A DNA stretch of 64,000 nt from assembly GCA_963707835.1 (NCBI GenBank), contig CAVPRI010000002.1, forward strand, positions 496,001 through 560,000, written 5' to 3'. Each line of letters opens with the position of its first letter. Within the stretch, counting starts at the first letter, position 1. Below the pieces are notes generated by a model. That model was not told the origin of the DNA and did no database searches. It saw only the letters and a program-made list of their open reading frames with translations. Both the position numbers and the translations under genes were made by a program. The DNA is from Bog-473 sp963707835 (GTDB lineage Bacteria; Actinomycetota; Acidimicrobiia; Acidimicrobiales; RAAP-2). Below, piece after piece: positions 39,671 to 48,976 of the stretch.

Positions 39671-41695
39671 TCAGCCGGAGTGGCCGAGCAGCGAGCGGGC
39701 GCGCTCGACCAGGTGATCCGCCGTCATGCCGAACTTCTCCATGACCACGGCACCGGGCGCCGAGGCCCCGAAGTGGTCGATGCCGATCGACTCGTCGGCA
39801 TAGCGCTCCCACCCGAAGGTGGAGCCGGCCTCGATGCTGAGCACGGGTACCCCGGCCGGGAAGATCTCGTGGCGGTACTGCTCGGGCTGCTGCTCGAACA
39901 ACTCCCAACTGGGGAAGGAGACGACCCGCGTCGCCACGCCCGTGCCGTGCAGCGTGGCGGCCGCCGACAGGCAGTGCTGCACCTCGCTCCCCGAACCCAC
40001 GAGCACGATCTCGGGCACGCCCTCGGAGTCGGCCAGGACGTAGGCCCCGCGGGCCACTCCCTCGGCTCCCCGGCCCCGTGCGGCCGCCTCGGCCAGGACC
40101 GGAACGTCCTGGCGGCTCAGGACCAAGCCGACCGGTCCATCGGCGTCGACGGCAAGCCTCCAAGCCTCGGCCGTCTCGTTGGCATCGGCCGGCCGGACGA
40201 GCACGAGCCCCGGCATGGCCCTGAGCGAGGCGAGCTGCTCGATCGGCTGGTGCGTGGGACCGTCCTCACCCACGCCCACCGAATCGTGGGTCCACGAGTA
40301 CACGACGTGCGACCCGGTCAGCGCGGCCAGGCGGACCGCCGGTCGCATGTAGTCGGAGAAGACGAAGAACGTGCCCCCCACGGGGAGGACGCCCCCGTGC
40401 TGAGCCATGCCGTTCATCACCGCCCCCATGGCATGCTCGCGGATCCCGTAATGGACCTGCGTGCCCCCTGGGGACTCGACCGAGAGCGCCGCTGCACCTG
40501 ACAGCTTGACCCCGTTGTTGCCCGTGAGGTCCGCCGACCCGGCCACCAGGCCCGGTACTCCGGGCGCCGTGGCGTCGATGCAGGCGTTGAGGGCCCGGCG
40601 CGTGGCCATGGCCTTCCCGGCCTCGAATGCTGGCAGGGCATCGGCCCAACCCGCGAGCCCACGCCCCGCCTGCGCGGCGTCCCACGCGGCACGGTCACCG
40701 TCCCAGGCGGCGAAGCCGGCTTCCCACTCCCGCCGCAACTCGGCCCCGCGTGCCACCTGGCCCGCGTACATGGCGCGCACGTCGTCGGGCACCCAGAAGG
40801 TCTGGTCGGGCGGCAGGCCGAGGAGTCCCTTGGTCACCGCGATCTCCTCGGCGCCGAAGGGATTGCCGTGGGCTTCTGCGGAGTCGGTCAGCTTGGGTGA
40901 GGGCCATCCGATGTGGCTGCGCAGCACCAGCAGCGTCGGCTTGGCATCGGGACCGTCGGCCGGCTGATCGAGCGCCTCCCGGATGGCGGCCTCGAGGCCG
41001 TCCACGTCGTTGGCCATCTCGCCCAGATGACGCACCCGCCAGCCATAGGCCTCGAACCGACCCACCGCGTCATCGCCGTAGGTCAGTTCGGTCGGCCCGT
41101 CGATCGTGATGTGGTTGTCGTCGTAGACCGCCAGCAGGCGACCGAGGCCGAGATGGCCGGCCAACGACGCCGCCTCGTGGGAGATGCCCTCCATCATGCA
41201 GCCGTCACTGGCCACCACGTAGGTGCGGTGATCGCAGACCTCTCGGCCGAAGCGGCTGCGCACCCAGCGCTCCGCCACGGCGAGCCCGACCGCGTTGGCG
41301 AAGCCCTGACCCAGGGGTCCGGTCGTCACCTCGAGGCCCGGGGTGTGGCCCGCCTCGGGGTGACCCGGCGTGCGGCTGCCCCACTGGCGGAACTGCCGCA
41401 GGTCCTCGAGGCTGACGTCGTAGCCGGTCAGGTGGAGCATGGCGTACTGGAGGATGCAGGCGTGACCGCAGGAGAGCACGAAACGGTCCCGGTCGGGCCA
41501 CGAAGGCGCCTGCGGGTCGTAACGCATGATTCGGGTCCACAGGACATGGGCCAGGGGGGCCAGGGCCATCGCCGTGCCCGAGTGCCCGGACTTGGCGCGC
41601 TCGGGGGCGTCCATGGCCAGGCCCCGGATGACGTTGATGCCGGCCTCCACCAGTTCGGGGTCCTGCACCGCCGGGAGCGATGTGTCGGTCGTCAC
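39671..41695 (-). CDS. tkt: Transketolase
   Basis: 674 residues from GTG 41695. Domains in order: TPP-binding pyrophosphate domain (KSGHSGTAMALAPLAH, VASDGCMMEGISHEA, YDDNHITIDG), pyrimidine-binding domain (YGIREHAMGAVMNGM, DSVGVGEDGPTHQP) and C-terminal domain. The usual GDG motif is SDG here. First gene of the pentose phosphate operon; the 167-bp divergent gap to the next plus-strand gene probably holds the operon promoter. It transfers two-carbon ketol units using thiamine diphosphate. Confidence 0.95.
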   Translation of the reverse strand: MTTDTSLPAVQDPELVEAGINVIRGLAMDAPERAKSGHSGTAMALAPLAHVLWTRIMRYDPQAPSWPDRDRFVLSCGHACILQYAMLHLTGYDVSLEDLRQFRQWGSRTPGHPEAGHTPGLEVTTGPLGQGFANAVGLAVAERWVRSRFGREVCDHRTYVVASDGCMMEGISHEAASLAGHLGLGRLLAVYDDNHITIDGPTELTYGDDAVGRFEAYGWRVRHLGEMANDVDGLEAAIREALDQPADGPDAKPTLLVLRSHIGWPSPKLTDSAEAHGNPFGAEEIAVTKGLLGLPPDQTFWVPDDVRAMYAGQVARGAELRREWEAGFAAWDGDRAAWDAAQAGRGLAGWADALPAFEAGKAMATRRALNACIDATAPGVPGLVAGSADLTGNNGVKLSGAAALSVESPGGTQVHYGIREHAMGAVMNGMAQHGGVLPVGGTFFVFSDYMRPAVRLAALTGSHVVYSWTHDSVGVGEDGPTHQPIEQLASLRAMPGLVLVRPADANETAEAWRLAVDADGPVGLVLSRQDVPVLAEAAARGRGAEGVARGAYVLADSEGVPEIVLVGSGSEVQHCLSAAATLHGTGVATRVVSFPSWELFEQQPEQYRHEIFPAGVPVLSIEAGSTFGWERYADESIGIDHFGASAPGAVVMEKFGMTADHLVERARSLLGHSG

Positions 41696-41862
41696 CCGGC
41701 ACACCCTAACCGTCCCCACCAAGCGCCCCCACCTGCCCTTCCGGCCTCCGGGGCTGCCTTCACGGAACGTTCATACCCAGGCTCGGCCCACCGTGCACCG
41801 CGGGGTGGGACCCGGGGGTGTGTTTGCGCCTTCCGGCCGCACCGACCAGGATTGAGCGCCAC

Positions 41863-42255
41863 ATGGGACCGCGGGAAGACAACGCTGGCCACGGGCTGCG
41901 CAACGCGGGGGACGACGCGTTCCAACTCACCGTCGACTACCTCAAGCAGGAGACCATCGAGCCGCTGCGCGGCCTCGGACGATTCCTGTCCATGGGCATC
42001 GCCGGGTCCTTCTTCCTCGCCGGTGGGATCCTGTTGATCCTGATCGGCATCCTGCGGTTGCTCCAGACCGAGACCGGGAGCGCGCTGGCGGGAGACTGGT
42101 CATGGGTGCCCTACGCGGTGGTCGTGGTGCTCGGCATTGGCGTCATCGGCGTGGCGGCGTGGCGGATCACGGCGGGTCCGGGGCAGCAGAAGCTGCCCGC
42201 GGTGATGGCCCGGCGTGACCGGCAGACGATCGAGGGACAGGAAGGAGCAGGCTGA
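41863..42255 (+). CDS. Small two-helix membrane protein, holin-family-like
   Basis: 130 residues with two membrane helices: FLSMGIAGSFFLAGGILLIL then VPYAVVVVLGIGVIGVAAW, plus a charged cytosolic N-terminus (DYLKQETIEPLRGLGRF). It resembles the actinobacterial Phage_holin_3_6-type family, which is chromosomal and not evidence of a phage. First of three overlapping or abutting small genes leading to trmI. Function unknown; ATG start. Confidence 0.65.
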   Translation: MGPREDNAGHGLRNAGDDAFQLTVDYLKQETIEPLRGLGRFLSMGIAGSFFLAGGILLILIGILRLLQTETGSALAGDWSWVPYAVVVVLGIGVIGVAAWRITAGPGQQKLPAVMARRDRQTIEGQEGAG

Positions 42256-42488
42256 TGGCAGGCACGACGGCGAGGGCGCGCACCAACGGGCGCCTCATCA
42301 CGCGCGAGGACCTTCAGGCCGCCTACGCACAGGTGGTCGGCGAGGGCGAGGCCAGCGCCCGGGCGGCCGCGCCCCGCGGGCTGGCCATCGCCGGCGCCAT
42401 CGGCATCCTCGTCATCACCTTGGCCTTCCTGGCCGGGCGGCGCCGAGGGCGCGCCACCTCGGCCGTGGTCGAGATCAGGCGGCTCTGA
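42255..42488 (+). CDS. Small membrane protein, hypothetical
   Basis: 77 residues, ATG overlapping the preceding stop (TGATG). A soluble helix LITREDLQAAYAQVVGEGE is followed by one membrane helix, GLAIAGAIGILVITLAFLAG, and a basic tail RRRGR. Single-pass protein with the positive end probably inside the cell. No known family; retained by tight coupling to both neighbours. Confidence 0.6.
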   Translation: MAGTTARARTNGRLITREDLQAAYAQVVGEGEASARAAAPRGLAIAGAIGILVITLAFLAGRRRGRATSAVVEIRRL

Positions 42489-42698
42489 GTGGACCTCATC
42501 CTGCGGCGTTTCCTGCGGGCGGGGGTCCGTCGCGGGCTGGCCGGGAACTGGTACTGGTTCGCGCTGGCGGGCGCCACCTTCTTCCTGCGCCGCGTCCTCA
42601 ACGATCGCAGTTCCGTGGTCTCGTCGGTCACCATCTCCCCGGGCGAGCAGTTGCTGATCTCGGTGCGCGATCGCCACGCCGTCCCCGCCGACGCCTGA
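42489..42698 (+). CDS. Small protein, hypothetical
   Basis: 69 residues; GTG start directly after the previous stop. The middle NWYWFALAGATFFL is a hydrophobic segment, and the C-terminal half VTISPGEQLLISVRDR is beta-like. Four bases separate it from trmI. Function unknown. Confidence 0.58.
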   Translation: MDLILRRFLRAGVRRGLAGNWYWFALAGATFFLRRVLNDRSSVVSSVTISPGEQLLISVRDRHAVPADA

Positions 42699-42702
42699 CC
42701 CG

Positions 42703-43476
42703 GTGCCGGGTCCGCTCGCGGCGGGGGAGCGAGTGCTCCTCATCGACGCCAAGGACCGCCGCTACCTGGTGACCCTGGTCACAGGAGCCACCTTTCACAC
42801 CCATGCGGGCATCTTGGCCCACGACGACATCATCGGCGCCTCCGAAGGGAGCACGGTGACGGGGTCGACCGGCCGCTCCTTCCTGGCCCTGCGGCCCACC
42901 CTGAGCGATGTCGTCTTGAAGATGCCGCGGGGCGCCCAGGTGATCTATCCGAAGGACCTCGGCGCCATCCTGATCGCCGCCGACATCGCACCGGGCCAGC
43001 GGGTGCTCGAAGCCGGGGTCGGCTCGGGCGCCCTCTCCATGACCGTCCTGCGGGCCGGGGCATCGGTGGTCGGCTACGAGCTGCGCGAGGACTTCGCCGA
43101 GCGGGCCCGGGCCAACGTGATCGCCGCCCTCGGGCCCGACGTGCCCTACCGCGTCGAGATCCGCGACGTGACCGAAGGGATCGACGAGACCGGCCTCGAT
43201 CGCATCCTCCTCGACATGCCCGAGCCGGACAAGGTGGTCCCGGCCGCGGCCGAGGCCCTACGACCCGGGGGCATCCTCCTCGCCTACCTGCCCACCATCA
43301 ACCAGACGGCGTTGCTGCGCCGGACCCTCGACGCCGAGGAGATGCCCTTCGGGCTCTCCGAGACCCAGGAGGTGATGCGCCGGACCTGGCACGTGGAGGC
43401 CCGCTCGGTCCGCCCCGACCACCGCATGGTCGGCCACACGGGATTCTTGACCACGGCGCGGCGCCTGGCGCGTTGA
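42703..43476 (+). CDS. trmI: tRNA (adenine-58-N1)-methyltransferase
   Basis: 257 residues. N-terminal small beta domain, then the SAM-binding domain with VLEAGVGSGALSMTVL (motif I), VVGYELREDFAERA (motif II), DRILLDMPEPDKVV (motif IV), and RRTWHVEARSVRPDHRMVGHTGFL, the TrmI C-terminal signature. It makes m1A58 in the T-loop of tRNAs as a homotetramer. In Actinobacteria trmI regularly precedes the Pup-proteasome locus, as here. GTG start. Confidence 0.92.
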   Translation: MPGPLAAGERVLLIDAKDRRYLVTLVTGATFHTHAGILAHDDIIGASEGSTVTGSTGRSFLALRPTLSDVVLKMPRGAQVIYPKDLGAILIAADIAPGQRVLEAGVGSGALSMTVLRAGASVVGYELREDFAERARANVIAALGPDVPYRVEIRDVTEGIDETGLDRILLDMPEPDKVVPAAAEALRPGGILLAYLPTINQTALLRRTLDAEEMPFGLSETQEVMRRTWHVEARSVRPDHRMVGHTGFLTTARRLAR

Positions 43477-43552
43477 GCCGAACGACGGGATTCGGGTCCT
43501 GTCGGGACGGGGCCCGGTGCCGAGCGCAGGGCTCAGCGGCGCTGGTGCGGCG

Positions 43553-43789
43553 CTAGTCCCGCTCGATGAAGATGCACTCGCCCGGGCACTCCTCGGAGGC
43601 CTCGACGACCGCGTCCTCGAGGTCGGAGGGCACCATGGCCATGCCGGCGGACCCACCCGGGTCGTTCTGCACCGCGCCCTCCTGCTTGACGTAGGCCAGG
43701 CCGTCGTCGAGGAGGGTGAAAACGGCGGGTGCGATCTCCTCGCACAGCCCATCGCCCGTGCAGAGATCCTGGTCGATCCAGACCTTCAT
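43553..43789 (-). CDS. Ferredoxin (3Fe-4S or 4Fe-4S)
   Basis: 78 residues, ATG start. Cluster ligands are seen as Cys-x5-Cys in DLCTGDGLCEEIAPAVF, and Cys-x3-Cys in ECPGECIFIE, the P450-type actinobacterial ferredoxin pattern. The Pro after the second Cys of CEEIAP is typical. Acidic overall. It lies on the opposite strand between trmI and arc, an arrangement seen in other actinobacterial Pup loci. Electron partner not evident in the window. Confidence 0.88.
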   Translation of the reverse strand: MKVWIDQDLCTGDGLCEEIAPAVFTLLDDGLAYVKQEGAVQNDPGGSAGMAMVPSDLEDAVVEASEECPGECIFIERD

Positions 43790-43979
43790 TTCCCCTGACC
43801 CTCTCCTTGTCGCGACCGGCCTGCAGGTCCCGGGGACCGTACTCAGGCACGCCGCGAACCGTCAATCCGACACCGCGGTGCCATCCATGCTACCTGGCCC
43901 GCCGTGGCCGGTCGGCCACCCCGACCCGGGGCTGGCGATGCAGTGGTCGCGAGCGGTCCGAGGGCTAGGGTGACAAGCG

Positions 43980-45728
43980 ATGACCGCAACCCCCGACGAG
44001 GCCGCTGCCCAGCTCGAAGCGTTGCGGACCGAGCTGGCCGACGCCGAGGACGAGATCCACGCGCTCCGGCGCCGCCTGCAGGAGAGCCCGGGCCGGGTCC
44101 AGGCTCTCGAGGAGCGCCTGCTCGAATCCAAGGGCCAGCTGGCACAGGCCACATCGCAGAACGAGAAGCTCATCTTCACCCTCCAACAGGCCAAGGAGCA
44201 GCTGGCCGCGTTGCGCGAAGAGGTCGAGAAGCTCACCCAGCCCCCGGCGGCCTACGGCACCTTTCTCGGAGTCAACGAGGACGGCACCGTGGACGTCTTC
44301 TCGAGCGGGCGCAAGATGCGGGTGAGCCTGCACCCCGACATCGACCCCGGGGCCATCCGCAAGGGGAACGAGGTGGTGCTCAACGAGAGCCTCAACGTGG
44401 TGCTGGTGCGCGACGGGGAGCTCGCCGGCGAGGTGGTGACGCTCAAGGAGCAGCTCGAGGACAAGCGCCGCTGCATCATCTTCGCCCGGGCGGACGAGGA
44501 GCGGGTGGCCGAGCTCTCGGAGGACATGCAGGGGGTGCGCCTGCGGGCCGGGGACTCCCTCTTGATGGACGTGCGCACGCAGCTCCTGATCGAGAAGCTG
44601 CCCAAGCTCGAGAGCGAAGAGCTCGTGCTCGAGGAGGTGCCGGACATCTCCTATGCCGACGTCGGTGGACTCGACGTGCAGATCGAGGCCATCACCGATG
44701 CCGTCGAGCTGCCGTACCTGCACCGTGACCTGTTCGTGCAGTACTCGCTGCCGGCCCCCAAGGGCATCCTGCTCTACGGCCCCCCGGGCTGCGGCAAGAC
44801 CCTCATCGCCAAGGCGGTCGCGAACTCCTTGGCCAAGAAGGTGGCCGAGAAGACCGGCAACGACAACGTGCGCAGCTTCTTCCTCAACATCAAGGGCCCC
44901 GAGCTCCTCAACAAGTACGTCGGAGAGACCGAGCGCCAGATCCGCCAGGTGTTCCAGCGGGCCCGCGAGAAGGCGGACGAGGGGATCCCGGTCATCGTCT
45001 TCTTCGACGAGATGGAATCACTGTTCCGCACCCGGGGCACCGGCATCAGCTCGGACATGGAGTCCACCATCGTGCCCCAGCTGCTGGCCGAGATCGACGG
45101 GGTCGAATTGCTGCGCGACGTGATCGTCATCGGCGCCTCGAACCGGGAGGATCTCATCGATCCGGCCATCCTCCGGCCCGGCCGTCTCGACGTGAAGATC
45201 AAGATCGAGCGGCCCAATGAGGAGGCGGCCGGACAGATCTTCAGCCGCTACCTCACCTCGAGCCTCCCGCTCGACAGCGCCGAGGTGCAGCGCCTCGGCG
45301 GCGGGGACCCCGCCAAGGCCGTCCAGGCCATGATCGAGAAGACCGTGGCCGAGATGTACCGGGAGGACGACGACAACCGGTTCCTCGAGGTGACGTACCA
45401 GAACGGTGACAAGGAGATCCTCTACTACCGCGACTTCGCATCGGGCGCCATGATCGAGAACATCGTCCGGCGTGCCAAGAAGCTGGCCATCAAGCGCGTG
45501 ATCGCCGGGGAGACCGGCGGCATCCGGACCTCGGACCTGCTCGAGTCGATCAGGCAGGAATACAAGGAGAACGAGGACCTCCCCAACACCACCAACCCCG
45601 ACGACTGGGCCAGGATCTCGGGCAAGAAGGGCGAGCGCATCGTCTACGTCCGCACGTTGCTCACCGAGGACCGCGAGGTGCACGGGGGCCGCTCCATCGA
45701 GCGGGTCGGGACCGGGCAGTACCTCTAG
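43980..45728 (+). CDS. arc: Proteasome-associated AAA ATPase ARC/Mpa
   Basis: 582 residues. N-terminal coiled coil about 1-85 (binds Pup), two OB domains about 88-235 (YGTFLGVNEDGTVDVF), then the AAA domain: Walker A GPPGCGKT about 266-273, pore region, Walker B IVFFDEMES, arginine-finger region ILRPGRLDVKI. The C-terminus GTGQYL is the proteasome-docking tail. Hexamer unfolds pupylated proteins and feeds them to PrcBA. ATG start; 18 bp upstream of dop on the same strand. Confidence 0.97.
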   Translation: MTATPDEAAAQLEALRTELADAEDEIHALRRRLQESPGRVQALEERLLESKGQLAQATSQNEKLIFTLQQAKEQLAALREEVEKLTQPPAAYGTFLGVNEDGTVDVFSSGRKMRVSLHPDIDPGAIRKGNEVVLNESLNVVLVRDGELAGEVVTLKEQLEDKRRCIIFARADEERVAELSEDMQGVRLRAGDSLLMDVRTQLLIEKLPKLESEELVLEEVPDISYADVGGLDVQIEAITDAVELPYLHRDLFVQYSLPAPKGILLYGPPGCGKTLIAKAVANSLAKKVAEKTGNDNVRSFFLNIKGPELLNKYVGETERQIRQVFQRAREKADEGIPVIVFFDEMESLFRTRGTGISSDMESTIVPQLLAEIDGVELLRDVIVIGASNREDLIDPAILRPGRLDVKIKIERPNEEAAGQIFSRYLTSSLPLDSAEVQRLGGGDPAKAVQAMIEKTVAEMYREDDDNRFLEVTYQNGDKEILYYRDFASGAMIENIVRRAKKLAIKRVIAGETGGIRTSDLLESIRQEYKENEDLPNTTNPDDWARISGKKGERIVYVRTLLTEDREVHGGRSIERVGTGQYL

Positions 45729-45745
45729 CGGGAAGGGGTGGCTCC

Positions 45746-47239
45746 GTGGCCACTGTGAAGGTCTGCGGGATCGAGACCGAGTTCGGCATCCATTCACCCG
45801 GTCCCGAGCAGAACCCCATTGCCGCATCGTCGGTCCTGGTGAACGCCTATGCGGCCGATGTCGAGCAACAGATCGGCTGGGACTTCGAGGACGAGACACC
45901 GGGCAACGATGCCCGTGGCTTCGCCCGCGAGGGCTCGCTGGCCCCCATGGTCGAGACACACCTGGCCAACACCGTGCTCACCAACGGTGCCAGGTTCTAC
46001 GTCGACCACGCTCATCCGGAGTACTCGAGCCCCGAGTGCGTCACTCCGCTCGAGTGCCTCGTCTACGACAAGGCGGGCGAGGAGATCCTGCGTCGCTCCA
46101 TGCTGGCTGCTGCACAGCGCGTACCGGGACAGCCGGCGCCGATCGTCTACAAGAACAACTCCGACGGCAAGGGCAACTCGTACGGGTGCCACGAGAACTA
46201 CATGATGGACCGCTCGGTCCCGTTCTCCCGCGTGATCGAGGGCGTGGTCCCACACTTCGTGTCCCGCACCCTCTACACCGGATCGGGCAAGGTCGGGACC
46301 GAGACGGCAGCGCTCGACGCCGACACCGTGTCGTACCAGATCTCCCAGCGCGCCGAGTTCTTCGAGGAGATCGTCGGGCTCGAGACCACCCTCAAGCGCC
46401 CCATCGTCAACACGCGCGACGAGCCCCATGCGGACCCCAAGCGCTTCCGGCGCCTCCACGTGATCGTGGGCGACGCCAACCTCTCCGAGATCGCCACGCT
46501 GCTCAAGGTCGGGACCACGGCGATCGTCCTGGCCATGGTCGAGGACGACGTGGCCCCGGCCCGCGACCTGTCCCTGGCCGATCCCGTCCGGGCGCTGCAC
46601 CAGGTCTCGTCCGATCTCACCCTCCAGCGCCCGCTGGCACTCGCCGATGGCTCCACGGCGAGCGCGCTCGAGCTCCAGTGGGAACTCTTCGGGGCGGCGC
46701 GCAAGTACGCCGAGGAGTACGGGCTCGACGCCCTGGGCGACGACGGTACAGTCGGCTCCTTGGTGCTCGAGCACTGGGAGACCGTCCTCACCGGACTCGA
46801 GTCCGACCCCGCCTCCCTGTCCGACACCCTCGACTGGGTGGCCAAGCGGGAGCTCCTGCTGGCTTTCCAGGACCGGCACTCGTGCGGGTGGAAGGACCCC
46901 CGGGTGGCCGCGCTGGCCCTGCAGTACCACGACCTCCGACCAGACAAATCAGTCTTCAACCGCCTCGGGTTGCGCACCGTGCTCGATCCGGCTCAGGTGG
47001 CCCACGCGGTGGGCCATCCGCCGCCGGGCACCCGGGCCTGGTTCAGGGGAACGTGCCTGGCGCGCTGGCCCGAAGCCGTGGTCACCGCCAACTGGGACTC
47101 TCTCGTCTTCGACATCGGGACGGATCCCCTGCGGCGCGTCCCTATGATGGACCCCCTGAAGGGAACAGCGGAGCACACCGCCACGCTCCTGGCCGAGAGC
47201 ACGGGGCCGGCGGACCTGCTCAACCGGCTCAATTCCTAG
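45746..47239 (+). CDS. dop: Pup deamidase/depupylase Dop
   Basis: 497 residues, carboxylate-amine-ligase fold. N-terminal GIETEFGIHSPG contains the Mg/ATP-binding Glu residues, then NNSDGKGNSYGCHENY, LKRPIVNTRDEPHAD and RRLHVIVGDANLSEIATLLKVG. Dop converts the C-terminal Gln of Pup to Glu and also removes Pup from substrates. GTG start with GGGAAGGGG upstream. Pup in this locus ends in Gln, so Dop is needed for activity. Confidence 0.96.
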   Translation: MATVKVCGIETEFGIHSPGPEQNPIAASSVLVNAYAADVEQQIGWDFEDETPGNDARGFAREGSLAPMVETHLANTVLTNGARFYVDHAHPEYSSPECVTPLECLVYDKAGEEILRRSMLAAAQRVPGQPAPIVYKNNSDGKGNSYGCHENYMMDRSVPFSRVIEGVVPHFVSRTLYTGSGKVGTETAALDADTVSYQISQRAEFFEEIVGLETTLKRPIVNTRDEPHADPKRFRRLHVIVGDANLSEIATLLKVGTTAIVLAMVEDDVAPARDLSLADPVRALHQVSSDLTLQRPLALADGSTASALELQWELFGAARKYAEEYGLDALGDDGTVGSLVLEHWETVLTGLESDPASLSDTLDWVAKRELLLAFQDRHSCGWKDPRVAALALQYHDLRPDKSVFNRLGLRTVLDPAQVAHAVGHPPPGTRAWFRGTCLARWPEAVVTANWDSLVFDIGTDPLRRVPMMDPLKGTAEHTATLLAESTGPADLLNRLNS

Positions 47240-47278
47240 GCGGACACGCCGAGGAATCCGGACGGGGACGAAGGAACG

Positions 47279-47485
47279 ATGGCAGAACAGGAACAGAAGA
47301 AGCGCAGCACGGGATCCAGGACTCCGGAGGCCGACGCCGAGGTGGCCGACGCGGCCCCGCCGACCTCCGAGCGCGGTGAGAAGATCAAGGCGGAGCTCGA
47401 CGACCTCCTCGACGAGATCGACGAGGTCCTCGAGGACAACGCCGAGGAGTTCGTGCGTAACTACGTCCAAAAGGGCGGGCAGTAG
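47279..47485 (+). CDS. pup: Prokaryotic ubiquitin-like protein Pup
   Basis: 68 residues, disordered Gln/Glu/Lys-rich N-terminus, central helix KIKAELDDLLDEIDEVLEDN that binds the Mpa coiled coil, and C-terminal YVQKGGQ. The Gly-Gly-Gln end is the deamidation substrate of Dop. Forty bases follow dop; prcB begins 7 bases after its stop. Confidence 0.97.
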   Translation: MAEQEQKKRSTGSRTPEADAEVADAAPPTSERGEKIKAELDDLLDEIDEVLEDNAEEFVRNYVQKGGQ

Positions 47486-47491
47486 CCACCC

Positions 47492-48289
47492 GTGTCTCTC
47501 CCGCTCTTCCCCCCGGAGCATGATCCGGGACCCGACTTCGTGGGCCTGCTGCGCCTGACCCTTGGACCGAGCGACCCCTTGCCGCCCACGATCGACTCGG
47601 GTGCACTCGGGGCCCCTCACGGCACCACCGTGGCCGCCCTGCGCTACGCCGACGGCGTCATCATGGCCGGTGACCGCCGGGCCACGGCGGGCAACATCAT
47701 CGCCCACCACGCCATGGAGAAGGTCTTCCCGGCGGACCGCTACTCGGCTGTGGCCATCGCCGGGACGGCGGGGATGGCCCTCGAGATGGTGCGGCTGTTC
47801 CAGGTCCAGCTCGAGCACTACGAGAAGGTGGAAGGCTCCACCCTCTCGCTCGAGGGCAAGGCCAACCAGTTGGCCCAGATGGTGCGCCAACACCTCCCCA
47901 TGGCCATGCAGGGTCTGGCCGTCGTGCCGCTCTTCGCCGGCTACGACCTCGCACGCGGGACGGGCAGGATCTTCAACTACGACGTGACGGGTGGCCACTA
48001 CGAGGACACCGACTTCCAGGCCACCGGTTCGGGCGGCCGCGACGCCCGCAGCACCATCAAGCTCGGGTGGCGCGAGCAGCTCAGCCGGGACGAGGGGGTC
48101 GACCTGGCCATCCAGGCCCTCTACGACGCCGCCGACGAGGACTCGGCCACCGGTGGGCCCGATCCCGTCCGTGGCATCTACCCGATCATCGCCGTGGTCG
48201 ACCGGGACGGGTACCGCGAGGTCTCCGAGGAGGAGGTCGCGGAGCGCTTCGGCGCCCTGGTGGCCCGCCGGCAGGAGCGTGCCCGATGA
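47492..48289 (+). CDS. prcB: Proteasome beta subunit
   Basis: 265 residues with a 44-residue propeptide; cleavage at Gly44 exposes catalytic Thr45 (HGTTVAAL). Ntn-hydrolase features: AGDRRATAGNIIAHHAMEKVF (Lys and Asp partners), VAIAGTAGMALEMVR, FQATGSGGRDARSTIK. Beta rings form the proteolytic chamber with PrcA. GTG start, ATGA coupling to prcA. Confidence 0.97.
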   Translation: MSLPLFPPEHDPGPDFVGLLRLTLGPSDPLPPTIDSGALGAPHGTTVAALRYADGVIMAGDRRATAGNIIAHHAMEKVFPADRYSAVAIAGTAGMALEMVRLFQVQLEHYEKVEGSTLSLEGKANQLAQMVRQHLPMAMQGLAVVPLFAGYDLARGTGRIFNYDVTGGHYEDTDFQATGSGGRDARSTIKLGWREQLSRDEGVDLAIQALYDAADEDSATGGPDPVRGIYPIIAVVDRDGYREVSEEEVAERFGALVARRQERAR

Positions 48290-48957
48290 GCATGCCCTAC
48301 TACGTCGCGCCCGAGCAGGTCATGAAGGACCGGGCCGAGTATGCGCAGAAGGGGATCGCCCGGGGTCGTTCACTGGTGGCCACGACCTACGACGTGGGCA
48401 TCGCCATGGTGGCCGAGAACCCCTCTCGCTCCCTGCACAAGATCAGCGAGATCTACGACCGCATCGCGTTCGGTGGCGTGGGCAAGTACAACGAGTACGA
48501 CCAGCTGCGCGTGGCCGGTGTGCGCCACGCCGACACCAAGGGCTATGCGTTCAGCCGGGAGGACGTCGATGCCCGCTCACTGGCCAACCTGTACGCCCAG
48601 TACCTGGGCAACGTGTTCACCCACGAGATGAAGCCCCTCGAGGTGGAGATCCTGGTCGCCGAGCTCGGCGACACGGAGAACCAGCTGTACCACATCGCCT
48701 ACGAGGGCACGATCACCGACGAAGATCGCTTCGCCGTCCTCGGCGGCGACGCCGAGACCATCACCGAGCGGGTCTCGGAGACCTGGCAGGAAGACTGGGA
48801 CATGGGGGCTGCGGTCAAGGCAGCCACGGCCGCGCTGGCCGGTCCGGACCGGACACTGGCCGCCGGTGACCTCGAGGTGGCCATCTTGAGCCGGGGCAAC
48901 GGGCGTCGGACGTTCCGCCGGATCGACGAGGAGGAGTTGGCACGACTGCTGGCTTAG
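48286..48957 (+). CDS. prcA: Proteasome alpha subunit
   Basis: 223 residues from the ATG at 48286 that overlaps the prcB stop. N-terminal gating segment MSMPYYVAPEQVMKDRAEYAQKG typical of alpha subunits, the helix KGIARGRSLVATTYDVGIAMVAEN, and the alpha core GVGKYNEYDQLRVAG. Forms the gated outer rings that receive substrates from ARC. Confidence 0.96.
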   Translation: MSMPYYVAPEQVMKDRAEYAQKGIARGRSLVATTYDVGIAMVAENPSRSLHKISEIYDRIAFGGVGKYNEYDQLRVAGVRHADTKGYAFSREDVDARSLANLYAQYLGNVFTHEMKPLEVEILVAELGDTENQLYHIAYEGTITDEDRFAVLGGDAETITERVSETWQEDWDMGAAVKAATAALAGPDRTLAAGDLEVAILSRGNGRRTFRRIDEEELARLLA

Positions 48958-48976
48958 CCAGCGGTACGGTTGGCCC

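Noticed and set aside
41863..42255. Prophage holin
   Set aside because: The two-helix protein resembles a family also found in normal chromosomes; no phage structural, lysin or integrase genes are nearby.
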